Shown piece after piece: positions 51,751 through 60,147 of a stretch of 64,000 bases of DNA (position 1 is the first letter of the stretch; each line of letters starts with the position of its first letter). Source of the DNA: Chryseobacterium candidae (GTDB taxonomy: Bacteria; Bacteroidota; Bacteroidia; Flavobacteriales; Weeksellaceae). The notes under the pieces are model-generated. The model saw nothing but the letters and a program-made list of their open reading frames with translations. It was not told the origin of the DNA and ran no database searches. The stretch is taken from assembly GCF_004916905.1 (NCBI RefSeq), contig NZ_SDLV01000002.1:1-64000 (forward strand). The letters are read 5' to 3'. The position numbers were made by a program, and so were the translations under genes.

Positions 51751-51780
51751 AAACACGAATTTCACAAAGAACACAAATAA
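51751..51780. repeat. Dispersed GTGTT/ATTCGTGTTT intergenic repeat, copy 2
   Basis: On the minus strand it reads TTATTTGTG, then ATTCGTGTTT, the same two words as at 45972-46009 in the same order. It starts 3 bp past the nitroreductase stop codon. Confidence 0.5.
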
Positions 51781-51812
51781 AAAAGTCTGCTCTAAATAGC
51801 AGACTTTTTATT
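51781..51812. terminator. Bidirectional terminator between nitroreductase gene and murI
   Basis: Perfect 11-bp stem AAAAGTCTGCT/AGCAGACTTTT with a 6-nt loop, with A runs to the left and T runs to the right. Confidence 0.88.
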
Positions 51813-52642
51813 TATAATACTTTCAATTCCAAATCAATTGTTTTTCCGAAGAATTTCTTAGAGATTTTCTCAAAGTTCTTGGTAATATCCGAAAGATAGA
51901 AATGATAATTGGGTTTTGAGTTATGATCATTTAAGAGATTGTACTTATCCAGAATGATCTTTAGATGATTGGCTACAATATTCGGAGAGTCTATCACACG
52001 GACTCTGTTTCCGTAATACTGTTTGATTTCATCTATTAAAAGTGGATAATGGGTACAGCCCAAAATCAATGTTTCAATATTTTTTAGTTTATTATTACTT
52101 AAATAATTATAAATAATAGCGTGCGTGATCGGATGATTTTTAAAACCTTCTTCAATAGCAGGAACCAATAATGGTGTAGCCAGTTCGTCTACTTTGATCC
52201 ATTTATTATGCTTTCGGATGCTCTTTTTATACAATCCTGAATTCACAGTTGCTTTGGTGGCAATCACTCCTACATTAGTATGGATTTCATAAGATACCTT
52301 TTCAGCAACAGGATTAATAACGTCTATGACCGGAACTTTTCCTGCAACTGACTGCATAACCTCATTCAAAGCATTAGCCGTTGCCGTGTTACAGGCAATT
52401 ACAATCGCTTTACAGTTCTGCTCCAGCAGAAAATTGGTAATCTTGGTAGAGTATTCAATAATCGCATCCTTGGACTTTTCTCCGTAAGGAAGGTGCTTTG
52501 TATCTCCAAAGTAGATCAGATCTTCGTTAGGAAGAAGTCTTTTGATTTCTTTGGCAACGGTAAGACCTCCTACCCCGCTGTCGAAAATTCCGATAGGCTG
52601 GCTTGGTGAAAGATGTGAATAATCTTGTTTTTTCGTTTTCAA
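51812..52642 (-). CDS. murI: Glutamate racemase
   Basis: About 276 residues. The N-terminal QPIGIFDSGVGGLTVAKEI contains the first active-site segment. The two catalytic cysteines lie in VIACNTATAN and LGCTHYPL. It makes D-glutamate for peptidoglycan. A longer frame begins at 52747, but its extra 35 residues are cysteine-rich, unlike the family, and overlap hemW. TTG 52642 gives a normal length and lies 18 bp after a consensus promoter box. Confidence 0.92.
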   Translation of the reverse strand: MKTKKQDYSHLSPSQPIGIFDSGVGGLTVAKEIKRLLPNEDLIYFGDTKHLPYGEKSKDAIIEYSTKITNFLLEQNCKAIVIACNTATANALNEVMQSVAGKVPVIDVINPVAEKVSYEIHTNVGVIATKATVNSGLYKKSIRKHNKWIKVDELATPLLVPAIEEGFKNHPITHAIIYNYLSNNKLKNIETLILGCTHYPLLIDEIKQYYGNRVRVIDSPNIVANHLKIILDKYNLLNDHNSKPNYHFYLSDITKNFEKISKKFFGKTIDLELKVL

Positions 52643-52660
52643 ATGAGCTGAAATTTTATA

Positions 52661-52668
52661 CAAAAATA
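52661..52668 (-). promoter_or_regulatory. -7 box TATTTTTG for murI
   Basis: Exact TAnnTTTG match on the minus strand. It lies inside the longer murI reading frame, which supports the downstream TTG start at 52642. Confidence 0.5.
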
Positions 52669-52701
52669 ATGAATTTTTAGTATACCATATACAACAAACT
52701 G

Positions 52702-53826
52702 TTATACAATAAACAAATCCGAAGCAATTCCATCGGCCATAAACCAATGCTTTTCAGGAATTTTCAAATGGTCATTTTCAATAAGTAAAATTCCGTCTTC
52801 TATTTTCGGTTTGATTTCTGCTTGAAAATGCTCCAGTTCTCTATCTGAGAATTTATTTTTTAAACTTTCCAAATCTACGCCCCAAATAGTTCGTAAGCCG
52901 ATCATGATCATTTCATTAAACTGATCTTCTTTGGAAAGAATTTCTTCTTCTTTGGCTAATAATTTATCATTAAGCTTTTTGATGTATTGCTGATTATTGG
53001 CTACGTTCCAGCTTCTGACATCAAATCCGTTATAAGAATGTGCCGAAGGACCAATTCCAAGATATTCCTGGTATTTCCAATAAGCAGAATTGTGGCGTGA
53101 ATAGAAGCCTGGTTTTGCAAAATTGGAAACTTCATAATGTTCAAAACCATTATCTTTTAAAAAGTCAGATAAATAATAGAATTCTTTGTTTTGTTCTTCT
53201 TCTTTAGGGCTTTTTATTTTCCCTTTTGATATCCAGTTTTCTAATGCCGTTTTGGGTTCTACCGTCAATGCATAGGAGGAAATATGAGGAACTTCCAGAG
53301 CAATGGTTTTATTCAGGTTTTCTTTCCAGATCTCAAGATTGGAAGTGGGTGAACCGTAGATCAGATCAATACTCAGGTTTTCAAAACCAAAATCCTGAGC
53401 CCTTTTGATAGAACTTTCTGCCTCGGAAGCACTGTGAGCTCTATTCATCAATTTTAAATCTTCTTCAAAAAAACTTTGAGTACCAATGGAAAGTCTGTTT
53501 ACAGGGGTTCCAGCCAGCTGTTTTAAGAAATTCTTATCCAAATCATCCGGATTGGCTTCCAGCGTGACTTCTATATCTTTTTCAAAACTGAAATATTTTA
53601 ATACTTCATCTATTAAGGAACTGATCTCATCTACAGAAAGAATAGAAGGAGTTCCACCTCCAAAATACAAGGATTTCAAGTTTTTGTTCTGCAACTCATC
53701 TTTTCTCAATAGTATTTCAGTTTTCATGGCACGAAGCATTTCATCCTTAAAATTCAGGGATGTTGAAAAATGAAAGTTGCAATAGCTGCATTTTTGTTTA
53801 CAGAACGGAATGTGAATATACATCAT
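52702..53826 (-). CDS. hemW: Radical SAM heme chaperone HemW
   Basis: 374 residues. The radical SAM cluster motif is CKQKCSYC (Cys9, Cys13, Cys16), preceded by YIHIPF. The GGGTPS segment, the RLSIGTQSF region and the C-terminal HemW domain with GIGPSAHSY are present. HemW proteins lack the extra residues of coproporphyrinogen oxidase HemN and deliver heme to respiratory enzymes. Start at 53826 or the next codon, 53823. It is downstream of porP beyond a terminator. Confidence 0.92.
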   Translation of the reverse strand: MMYIHIPFCKQKCSYCNFHFSTSLNFKDEMLRAMKTEILLRKDELQNKNLKSLYFGGGTPSILSVDEISSLIDEVLKYFSFEKDIEVTLEANPDDLDKNFLKQLAGTPVNRLSIGTQSFFEEDLKLMNRAHSASEAESSIKRAQDFGFENLSIDLIYGSPTSNLEIWKENLNKTIALEVPHISSYALTVEPKTALENWISKGKIKSPKEEEQNKEFYYLSDFLKDNGFEHYEVSNFAKPGFYSRHNSAYWKYQEYLGIGPSAHSYNGFDVRSWNVANNQQYIKKLNDKLLAKEEEILSKEDQFNEMIMIGLRTIWGVDLESLKNKFSDRELEHFQAEIKPKIEDGILLIENDHLKIPEKHWFMADGIASDLFIV

Positions 53827-53832
53827 AAAAAA

Positions 53833-53854
53833 AGCTCTGAAAAATTTCAGAGCT
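53833..53854 (-). terminator. Terminator after the PorP gene
   Basis: Perfect 10-bp stem AGCTCTGAAA/TTTCAGAGCT with a 2-nt loop. Leftward transcripts enter a run of seven T. Confidence 0.85.
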
Positions 53855-53877
53855 CAAATTTATTTAAATTAAATTAA

Positions 53878-54828
53878 TTAGTATCTAAATCCTCTAGCAT
53901 TAATGAAGTTGTCAAAGTTATAACCCAGACCAATCATGAAGCTGTTTCCTCCATAACTCTGGATGTCAGACAATCCAAGGTTATAAGTAGCTCCAATCAT
54001 GAATTTGTTGAATCTTACTTTTACAATTGGAGAGATACTCAGGTTCTGATTGTCAAATCTGTTCTGAACCGTTCTGTAGCTTACCCCGAAAGAGAATGCG
54101 TTGATCTCATTAGAGAAAGTCGCCATTAAGTTCCAGTCGATCATTCTCGTTGAGTTTGTATTAAGGTTAATCAATGCTGATGGTGCAATGGTAATATTAT
54201 CAGCAATGTTCCAGTTGTATCCTAAATTTAAGAAGAATTTAATTGGAGAAGGCTCATAGTTGTTTACGATAGAAGCATCATTACTTAATGCGATATCATT
54301 TACGGAAACACCCCCGAATAAGCCTCTGTAGGTAGCCGCCAAACCGAAGTTGGCATACACCATAAAGATGTTACTTTCTTCCCCTCTTAATAGTGGATCA
54401 CCACCTTCTTCCGTATTGATTTTTGAATAGTCAAAATTCATATTATAGAAGTTAACACTTGTACCGAAAGAGAACTGGTCTTTTCTGTCTCCTTCACTAC
54501 TTAGCGGAATAAAATATGAAGCACCAGCCGTGATACCACCCGCAGAGATCGGTCCGTTACTGTCTCTGAATACGGAAATACCAGCACCTACTCTATCAAA
54601 GATATTCGCATTAATCCCGATTGACTGAACATTAGGAGAATTACTGAATTTTGAAAATTGTTGTTGATAATTGGCGTTGAGCTGTACGTAATCTGTTTTT
54701 CCGTATTGAGCTGGGTTGAACAGGAACTCACCATCCAAAAGATATTGCTGATAGTATGGTAGTGATTCTTGTGCTTTGTATGCATTTGACAAAAGAGCTA
54801 AACATACGATAGCATATAGTTTTCTCAT
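53878..54828 (-). CDS. PorP/SprF-family type IX secretion membrane protein
   Basis: About 316 residues with a signal peptide (MRKLYAIVCLALL to YKAQ). Near residue 15 of the mature part is YYQQYLLDGEFLFNPAQYG, the family hallmark. The remainder is beta-barrel strands ending in MIGLGYNFDNFINARGFRY. These proteins anchor or support gliding and secretion substrates in the outer membrane. ATG 54828 gives the clean signal peptide and lies 23 bp from a promoter box; 54846 is an upstream alternative. No sprF-type substrate gene is adjacent. Confidence 0.9.
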   Translation of the reverse strand: MRKLYAIVCLALLSNAYKAQESLPYYQQYLLDGEFLFNPAQYGKTDYVQLNANYQQQFSKFSNSPNVQSIGINANIFDRVGAGISVFRDSNGPISAGGITAGASYFIPLSSEGDRKDQFSFGTSVNFYNMNFDYSKINTEEGGDPLLRGEESNIFMVYANFGLAATYRGLFGGVSVNDIALSNDASIVNNYEPSPIKFFLNLGYNWNIADNITIAPSALINLNTNSTRMIDWNLMATFSNEINAFSFGVSYRTVQNRFDNQNLSISPIVKVRFNKFMIGATYNLGLSDIQSYGGNSFMIGLGYNFDNFINARGFRY

Positions 54829-54851
54829 AACAAATCTTGATTTCAATTCAA

Positions 54852-54859
54852 CAAATATA
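54852..54859 (-). promoter_or_regulatory. -7 box TATATTTG for the PorP gene
   Basis: Exact TAnnTTTG match on the minus strand, 23 bp before the ATG at 54828. Confidence 0.55.
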
Positions 54860-54879
54860 AAAAAATTCTCAATATATTT

Positions 54880-55953
54880 TTAGTTTTCTAAATAATTTCT
54901 CCATTTTTTTACAGCATCCGCCATATCTTTGGGCATTGGGCTTTCAAAATATAATTCCTTTTTTGTGGTTGGGTGTATAAATCCAAGGGTATGGGCATGA
55001 AGGGCATGTCTTGGCAAAATTTCAAAAACATTTTTAATAAATTGCTTGTATTTCGGAAGATTTATCCCTCTTAAAGGCGTATGTCCTTCATATCTTTCGT
55101 CATTAAACAAAGTATGCCCGATATGTCTGAAATGTGCCCTGATCTGATGTGTTCTTCCGGTCTCAAGTTTACATTCCACCCAGGTCATATATTTGAATCT
55201 TTCAAGGACTTTATAATGCGTCACTGCATGTTTCCCCTGGCTGCCATCTTCATAAACAGACATCTGCATTCTGTTTTTAGGATGCCTTCCGATATGACCT
55301 CTGATGGTTCCCTCTTCATCCTGCATATTTCCCCACACAAAAGCCCAGTACAGTCTTTTCGTAGTTCGGTTAAAGAACTGTTTTGCAAGGAAGCTCAATG
55401 CATATTCATTCTTGGCGATCACCAGTAGTCCTGAGGTATCTTTATCAATCCTGTGAACCAATCCTACCCTGTCAAGATCAGATTTCTCCCCGTTCTTTTC
55501 AAAATGAAAAGCCAGTGCATTCACCAATGTTCCGTCCCAGTTTCCGAATCCGGGGTGTACCACCATTCCAGCTTCCTTATCCACAACAACAAGGTCATCA
55601 TCTTCATAAACGATATTCACCGGAATATCTTGTGGAATAATGACATTCTCTCTAGGAGGGTGGGTAAGCAGTACAGAGATCTGATCTCCCGGTTTTACCC
55701 GGTAATTCTGCTTTACTGCAGTTCCGTTCACTATCACATTTCCGGCTCTGCAGGTCTGTGAAATTTTATTTCTTGAAGAATTCTGCCTGTATATTAATAG
55801 GAACTTATCTATTCTTAAGGGTTCCTGCTTGCTGTCAACAGTGATATTAAGATGCTCATACAAACCTTTATTTTCCTCGTCAATATCGATATTTTCGATA
55901 CTGTTGGAATCTAACAATTCTTCATCTAAAAAATCTTCGTTATCTTCTGACAT
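54880..55953 (-). CDS. RluA-family (RluD-like) pseudouridine synthase
   Basis: 357 residues. An acidic N-terminal lead of about 35 residues precedes an S4 RNA-binding domain (about 45-100) with LRIDKFLLIYRQNSSRNKI. The catalytic motif HRIDKDTSGL with its aspartate is near residue 167, and TGRTHQIRAHFRHIGH follows. The RluD type modifies the helix 69 uridines of 23S rRNA. It follows the PASTA gene on the same strand across a hairpin. Confidence 0.92.
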   Translation of the reverse strand: MSEDNEDFLDEELLDSNSIENIDIDEENKGLYEHLNITVDSKQEPLRIDKFLLIYRQNSSRNKISQTCRAGNVIVNGTAVKQNYRVKPGDQISVLLTHPPRENVIIPQDIPVNIVYEDDDLVVVDKEAGMVVHPGFGNWDGTLVNALAFHFEKNGEKSDLDRVGLVHRIDKDTSGLLVIAKNEYALSFLAKQFFNRTTKRLYWAFVWGNMQDEEGTIRGHIGRHPKNRMQMSVYEDGSQGKHAVTHYKVLERFKYMTWVECKLETGRTHQIRAHFRHIGHTLFNDERYEGHTPLRGINLPKYKQFIKNVFEILPRHALHAHTLGFIHPTTKKELYFESPMPKDMADAVKKWRNYLEN

Positions 55954-55976
55954 TGTTTTATTTTTTTTTACACAAA

Positions 55977-56004
55977 AGGCCTCAACATTTTGCAGTTGAA
56001 GCCT
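55977..56004 (-). terminator. Terminator-like hairpin between the PASTA and RluA-family genes
   Basis: 10-bp stem with one mismatch (AGGCNTCAAC type) and an 8-nt loop. Leftward it is followed by a moderate T run, so read-through to the synthase gene is possible. Confidence 0.55.
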
Positions 56005-56028
56005 CTGTTTATTTATAATAATTTTATA

Positions 56029-57120
56029 TTAATCTATTTGCACTTTAGCTTTTTTAGGCTTTTGAGCAGGCTGCTGTGTCGTTGCTGAAGCAGCCGGTTT
56101 CGCTGTACTTCCAGCTGAAGGAGTAGTGGTAGAAGTTTTAGGCTTCTCTGTATTTTGACCTGCAGGTTTAGAAGTTGTAGTCTGAGGCTTTGGAGTCTCA
56201 GTTTTCGGCACTTCTGGTTTTGGAGTTTCTCTTTTAGGAGCAGAAGCCGGTACAACCGGAGCGTCATAACTTGGCTCACTGTGTACTTCTTCATATCGGA
56301 CCGGAGGAAGTGAAGTATCCACTTTCATACGATAGATAGAATTCAACTGCTCTACTTTTGCTCTTAATTCTGCCGGAGTTTTCTTACTTGCCCAAAGGTC
56401 GATCTGCATTCCCTGATCACGAACATCTCCGGAAGCAGGATCCTGATAATAGATAATATCAGACTCATCTTTGCCTCCGTCTTCATGATCTACCAATCCT
56501 ACTTCAAACATACTCCTGGCAATTACAGCTCTCGCTTCTTTTACCGTAAGTCCAACTACATTAGGAATGGAAATATTTCTCATAGGCCCGGAACCAACCA
56601 CTACATCAATCGTTGAGAATCTTGGTAAGCGTGTACCCGGATTTACAGCATTTCCTTTATATAATATTCTTAAAAGAGCGTCCTTCTGAATACTAGGTTC
56701 ATAAATCGTATCACCAATTTTAAGACCTACCTGATCCAGTCTCTGGAATGCCAGTCCGGAATATTTATTGATTACATTAGGAACCGCAATAGGAGCCCAT
56801 GTTCTTGGATTTACCTTAAGTGTTATCGTTCTTCCGTCTTTTACACGGGAACCTGGCGCAGGATATACCTGTAACACCTGGAATGGTCTGTATTTAGGAT
56901 CGTAATTGGCACTGTCTACTTCATATTCCAGCCCTGTATCATCTAAAATTTTAACGGCATCATGTACCGATTTATTTACAATATTGGGAACAGGAATTTC
57001 CTGACCGTGATTCGTATGGTACTCCAACCAGCGAAACGTAAGCCATACAAGACCCACGAAAATACCGATGGCTACTACTAAATTCAGTAAAACTTTCCAA
57101 TTGAAAAGTGATTTAAGCAT
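56029..57120 (-). CDS. PASTA-domain membrane protein
   Basis: About 363 residues. A membrane anchor (about 10-30) is followed by three PASTA domains (about 40-108, 110-180 and 181-250), which start IPVPNIVNKS, IAVPNVINKY and ISIPNVVGLT. A Pro/Thr/Lys-rich tail of about 100 residues ends the protein. PASTA domains bind peptidoglycan fragments or beta-lactams. There is no kinase domain, unlike in Firmicutes. The start at 57120 lies 26 bp past a promoter box; the frame to 57189 would place that box inside the gene. Divergent from ddl, also a cell-wall gene. Confidence 0.9.
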   Translation of the reverse strand: MLKSLFNWKVLLNLVVAIGIFVGLVWLTFRWLEYHTNHGQEIPVPNIVNKSVHDAVKILDDTGLEYEVDSANYDPKYRPFQVLQVYPAPGSRVKDGRTITLKVNPRTWAPIAVPNVINKYSGLAFQRLDQVGLKIGDTIYEPSIQKDALLRILYKGNAVNPGTRLPRFSTIDVVVGSGPMRNISIPNVVGLTVKEARAVIARSMFEVGLVDHEDGGKDESDIIYYQDPASGDVRDQGMQIDLWASKKTPAELRAKVEQLNSIYRMKVDTSLPPVRYEEVHSEPSYDAPVVPASAPKRETPKPEVPKTETPKPQTTTSKPAGQNTEKPKTSTTTPSAGSTAKPAASATTQQPAQKPKKAKVQID

Positions 57121-57146
57121 ACTTAAAAATACTTTAATTATAACCG

Positions 57147-57154
57147 CAAATATA
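57147..57154 (-). promoter_or_regulatory. -7 box TATATTTG for the PASTA gene
   Basis: Exact TAnnTTTG match on the minus strand, 26 bp before ATG 57120. It decides against the 57189 start. Confidence 0.6.
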
Positions 57155-57246
57155 GCTAATAATTTTAGAATGGACTTTTTATTTAACACAATTCATTTTT
57201 GATTTTAAAATTTGCTGATTTCCCATATTGCATTGCATAAAATGAT

Positions 57247-57254
57247 TAAATTTG
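57247..57254 (+). promoter_or_regulatory. -7 box TAAATTTG for ddl
   Basis: Exact TAnnTTTG match, 22 bp before ATG 57277. The PASTA gene promoter lies about 100 bp away in the opposite direction. Confidence 0.55.
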
Positions 57255-57276
57255 CCTTAATTGATACTATATGGTT

Positions 57277-58260
57277 ATGAACAAAAAAAGTGTTGCCGTA
57301 GTTATGGGAGGCTATTCTGATGAATACGTCGTTTCCTTAAAAAGCGGACAATTGATTTATGATTCTTTAGACAGAAATCTCTATGACGTATATAAAGTAA
57401 TAGTTCTTAAAGATGAGTGGTATTTTTTAGGTGAAAATGATAAAAAATATCCCATCAACAGAGGAGATTTTTCGGTGACTTTAGATAATGGAGAAGTCTT
57501 AAAATTTGATGTTTGTTTTAATATCATCCACGGAACTCCGGGAGAAAACGGAATTCTTCAGGCATACTGGGATGCCATTGGACAAAAATATACCGGGTGT
57601 GATTTTTACCAGAGCGCCCTTACTTTCAATAAAAAAGACACCCTTGCTGTATTATCAAAATACGGAATTCCATCTGCTAAAAGTATTTATTTAAGAAAAG
57701 GTGAAGACATCAATGTGGATGAAATTGTAGCAGAACTGAATCTTCCTTTATTTGTAAAACCCAACCAATCCGGATCTTCTCTCGGTATTTCCAAAGTAAA
57801 AGAAAAATCCGAACTCATTGCTGCTACTGAAATTGCATTCAAAGAAGATAATGAAATTCTGATTGAAAGCTTCCTTGACGGGATGGAAGTTTCCGTAGGA
57901 GTTATTGATTTCAAAGGTGAAACCATTGTTTTGGGAATTACAGAAATTGTTCCTACCAATGAGTTCTTCGATTATGAAGCAAAATACGAAGGGGCATCTG
58001 AAGAAATTACGCCTGCAAGAATTGACGAGGAAACTACAAAAAAAGTGGAAGAAATCGCCAAAAGAGCTTACAATTCATTAGGAATGAGTGGCTTTTCAAG
58101 AAGTGAATTCATACTCATGAACGGGATTCCTTATATGCTTGAAATGAATACCAATCCGGGATTCTCTCCTGCAAGTATTCTTCCTCAGCAGGCAAAACAT
58201 TACGGAATTTCCATTATGGATCTTTGCGGAAATGAAGTTGAAAAAGCACTTAATAAATAA
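57277..58260 (+). CDS. ddl: D-alanine--D-alanine ligase
   Basis: About 327 residues. It has the N-terminal VAVVMGGYSDEYVVSLKSG, the ATP-grasp segment LFVKPNQSGSSLGISKVK, the metal and substrate region EMNTNPGFSPAS, and GFSRSEFIL. It joins two D-alanines for the peptidoglycan stem peptide. ATG 57277 is preferred over 57271, two codons upstream. A heptamer element lies between it and coaD. Confidence 0.95.
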   Translation: MNKKSVAVVMGGYSDEYVVSLKSGQLIYDSLDRNLYDVYKVIVLKDEWYFLGENDKKYPINRGDFSVTLDNGEVLKFDVCFNIIHGTPGENGILQAYWDAIGQKYTGCDFYQSALTFNKKDTLAVLSKYGIPSAKSIYLRKGEDINVDEIVAELNLPLFVKPNQSGSSLGISKVKEKSELIAATEIAFKEDNEILIESFLDGMEVSVGVIDFKGETIVLGITEIVPTNEFFDYEAKYEGASEEITPARIDEETTKKVEEIAKRAYNSLGMSGFSRSEFILMNGIPYMLEMNTNPGFSPASILPQQAKHYGISIMDLCGNEVEKALNK

Positions 58261-58262
58261 AA

Positions 58263-58347
58263 TAGAAGTTAGAAATTAGAGGTTAGAAACGAAATAAACA
58301 TAAAGCTTTTAACTGATAATTCAAAATTCAAAATCATAACTCGTACA
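58263..58347. repeat. Heptamer arrays between ddl and coaD
   Basis: Left array 58263-58290: four 7-mers of TAGAAAT type. Right array 58320-58347: four of TTCAAAA/TCATAAC type. They are separated by 29 bp of other sequence, and the right array ends 2 bp before the coaD start codon. Confidence 0.75.
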
Positions 58348-58349
58348 AC

Positions 58350-58814
58350 ATGAAAATTGCTGTTTTCCCAGGGTCTTTTGACCCGATTACATTAGGACAT
58401 TATGACATTATAGAAAGAGCGGCACCGCTTTTTGATAAATTAATCATTGCAATCGGACAGAATTCTCAGAAAAAATATATGTTTCCTCTTGAAAAAAGAA
58501 AGGAATTTATCCAAAACTCCTTAGCAGAATTCCCCAATGTGGAAGTAGATTCATTCGAAGGCTTAACAGTAGATTACTGCTTTGAAAAAAATGCTCAGTA
58601 TATCATCAGAGGATTGAGAAACCCTGCCGATTTTGAATTCGAAAAAGCGATTGCCCATACCAACAGAACTTTAGCTCACAAAAAGCTGGAAACAGTATTC
58701 TTACTGACTTCTTCAGGAAAATCTTTCATCAGCAGCAGCATTGTAAGGGAAATCATCACCCACGGCGGCGAATATGAACTGATGGTTCCGGACTCTGTGA
58801 GAGTGGAGAGATAA
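58350..58814 (+). CDS. coaD: Phosphopantetheine adenylyltransferase
   Basis: 154 residues. The nucleotidyltransferase HxGH-type motif is TLGHYD near residue 14, after FPGSFDPI. The second motif is SSSIVREI near residue 130. The central QYIIRGLRNPADFEFEKAIA is typical. It makes dephospho-CoA, the penultimate step of coenzyme A synthesis. Confidence 0.96.
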   Translation: MKIAVFPGSFDPITLGHYDIIERAAPLFDKLIIAIGQNSQKKYMFPLEKRKEFIQNSLAEFPNVEVDSFEGLTVDYCFEKNAQYIIRGLRNPADFEFEKAIAHTNRTLAHKKLETVFLLTSSGKSFISSSIVREIITHGGEYELMVPDSVRVER

Positions 58815-58821
58815 AAAAATA

Positions 58822-58934
58822 TAATTAATGAGCGATAAATGATAATTGATATAATGGCCAAGAATTTGCTTAAGCAGAAATCATTCATCAATTATCATTC
58901 ATCAATTATCATTTATCAACAATCATTTATAATT
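58822..58934. repeat. Inverted heptamer-arm element between coaD and the TRIC-like gene
   Basis: Left arm 58822-58856 has five 7-mers of TAATTGA type. Right arm 58879-58934 has eight of TATCATT/CATCAAT type, the complementary theme; 56 bp divide exactly by seven. The centre is 22 bp. It ends 4 bp before the next start codon. Confidence 0.8.
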
Positions 58935-58938
58935 ATAT

Positions 58939-59571
58939 ATGCACGAACAGTTCAATTTTGCCATAGAAGTCCTGGGGACCATTGCCTTTTCCATGTCCGG
59001 AAGTTTCGCAGCAATGCAGAAACGACTTGATCCGTTCGGGGTGCTTATTATTGCATTTGTAACTTCTGTGGGAGGAGGAACGGTAAGAGATTTATTACTG
59101 GACATACCGGTATTCTGGATGCATGATATTCTGATGTGTACCCTGATTCTGGTGACCAGTATATTTTCAATGATATTCAAATCTCTTGAGAAAAACTTTA
59201 AAGTAACTTTATTTATCTTCGACAGCTTCGGGCTTGGCCTGTTCACCATAATCGGTGTACAGAAAGGACTAAACGCAGGAATCCATCCTATGATCTGTAT
59301 TGCATTGGGAACCATTACAGGCTGTTTCGGAGGGATCATCCGGGATATACTGCTCAACAGAATTCCATTAATTTTCAGAAAGGAAATTTACGCCACAGCA
59401 TGTATCGTAGGCGGAGCAGCATTTTTATTGATGACCAGATATACAATGCTTTCCTATACTTTTATACAGATCTTCACTATTTTACTCATCGTTGCTATTC
59501 GAACATTTGCGGTAAAATACCATTGGCAGATACCTAAGTTTTATGGGTATGATCAGAATTCGGAAATGTAA
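58939..59571 (+). CDS. TRIC-like cation channel family protein (UPF0126)
   Basis: 210 residues, seven membrane helices in two similar halves. Each half carries a glycine-rich turn followed by RD: SVGGGTVRDLLL near residue 50 and CFGGIIRDILL near 135. This two-repeat pattern is the YicG/TRIC family of potassium-permeable trimeric channels. A heptamer element fills the upstream gap, and the next gene starts 4 bp after the stop. Confidence 0.9.
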   Translation: MHEQFNFAIEVLGTIAFSMSGSFAAMQKRLDPFGVLIIAFVTSVGGGTVRDLLLDIPVFWMHDILMCTLILVTSIFSMIFKSLEKNFKVTLFIFDSFGLGLFTIIGVQKGLNAGIHPMICIALGTITGCFGGIIRDILLNRIPLIFRKEIYATACIVGGAAFLLMTRYTMLSYTFIQIFTILLIVAIRTFAVKYHWQIPKFYGYDQNSEM

Positions 59572-59575
59572 CCTT

Positions 59576-60112
59576 GTGAAACGATTACCTCTTACCATTC
59601 TTTCATTTTCTTTATTCTCCTGCCAACACGAGAGTCAATTTGATCTGAATAAAGATCTTTATCACTTTTCCGAAAGAATGGAAAACGGAGATACTGTTAG
59701 GATCATGACTGATCTTTCAGCCTGCATGTTCTTCGCATCTGAAACTTATACTTTTACCAAGCAGCATGACACTCTGTTTCTGGAGAAATACTCTGAAATA
59801 ACATCATATGGTAAAACGACCCAAACTTTACCTAAAATACCTTACAAAGTAAAAGCAAGCGATCCTTTGTCTTTTGAAAATTATCTTAAATTTCTGAACA
59901 AAGAAGATAAACCGCATGAGAAAGGAGATTTTCCTTTGATTACTGTAACCTATAAAAAACAAAATCGGAAATTTTATGATGACGGACTCCAAGATAAATT
60001 TATGAAGCATGATAGTTTGTTTGCCGTTAAGGAAAACATTTACCCAAAAGACCCATTTTTTAAACAGGAAGCACCACCACCGCCTACAATCATAAAAAAC
60101 AAAAAGTCCTGA
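59576..60112 (+). CDS. Lipoprotein of unknown function
   Basis: About 178 residues with a lipoprotein signal (KRLPLTILSFSLFSC, lipobox LFSC). I start it at GTG 59576, 4 bp after the upstream stop, which gives a compact signal peptide. ATG 59543 or 59549 would add charged residues and overlap the TRIC-like gene. The body contains ERMENGDTVRIMTDLSACMFF and a C-terminal Pro/Lys-rich tail. No family is recognised. Its stop codon lies inside the terminator stem. Confidence 0.65.
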   Translation: MKRLPLTILSFSLFSCQHESQFDLNKDLYHFSERMENGDTVRIMTDLSACMFFASETYTFTKQHDTLFLEKYSEITSYGKTTQTLPKIPYKVKASDPLSFENYLKFLNKEDKPHEKGDFPLITVTYKKQNRKFYDDGLQDKFMKHDSLFAVKENIYPKDPFFKQEAPPPPTIIKNKKS

Positions 60113-60130
60113 AAAATCAGGACTTTTTAT
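60101..60130. terminator. Bidirectional terminator overlapping the lipoprotein stop codon
   Basis: 12-bp stem (60101-60112 with 60117-60128) with an AAAA loop, an A run on the left and five T on the right. The stop codon at 60110-60112 is part of the stem. Confidence 0.85.
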
Positions 60131-60147
60131 AGTATATGTTAGGTTGA

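Noticed and set aside
57120-57189. Upstream start for the PASTA gene
   Set aside because: A consensus promoter box would lie inside it, and the conserved membrane-anchor start is at 57120.
59543-59576. ATG start for the lipoprotein gene within the TRIC-like gene
   Set aside because: It places charged residues ahead of the lipoprotein signal; GTG 59576 gives a normal signal peptide, although this remains uncertain.
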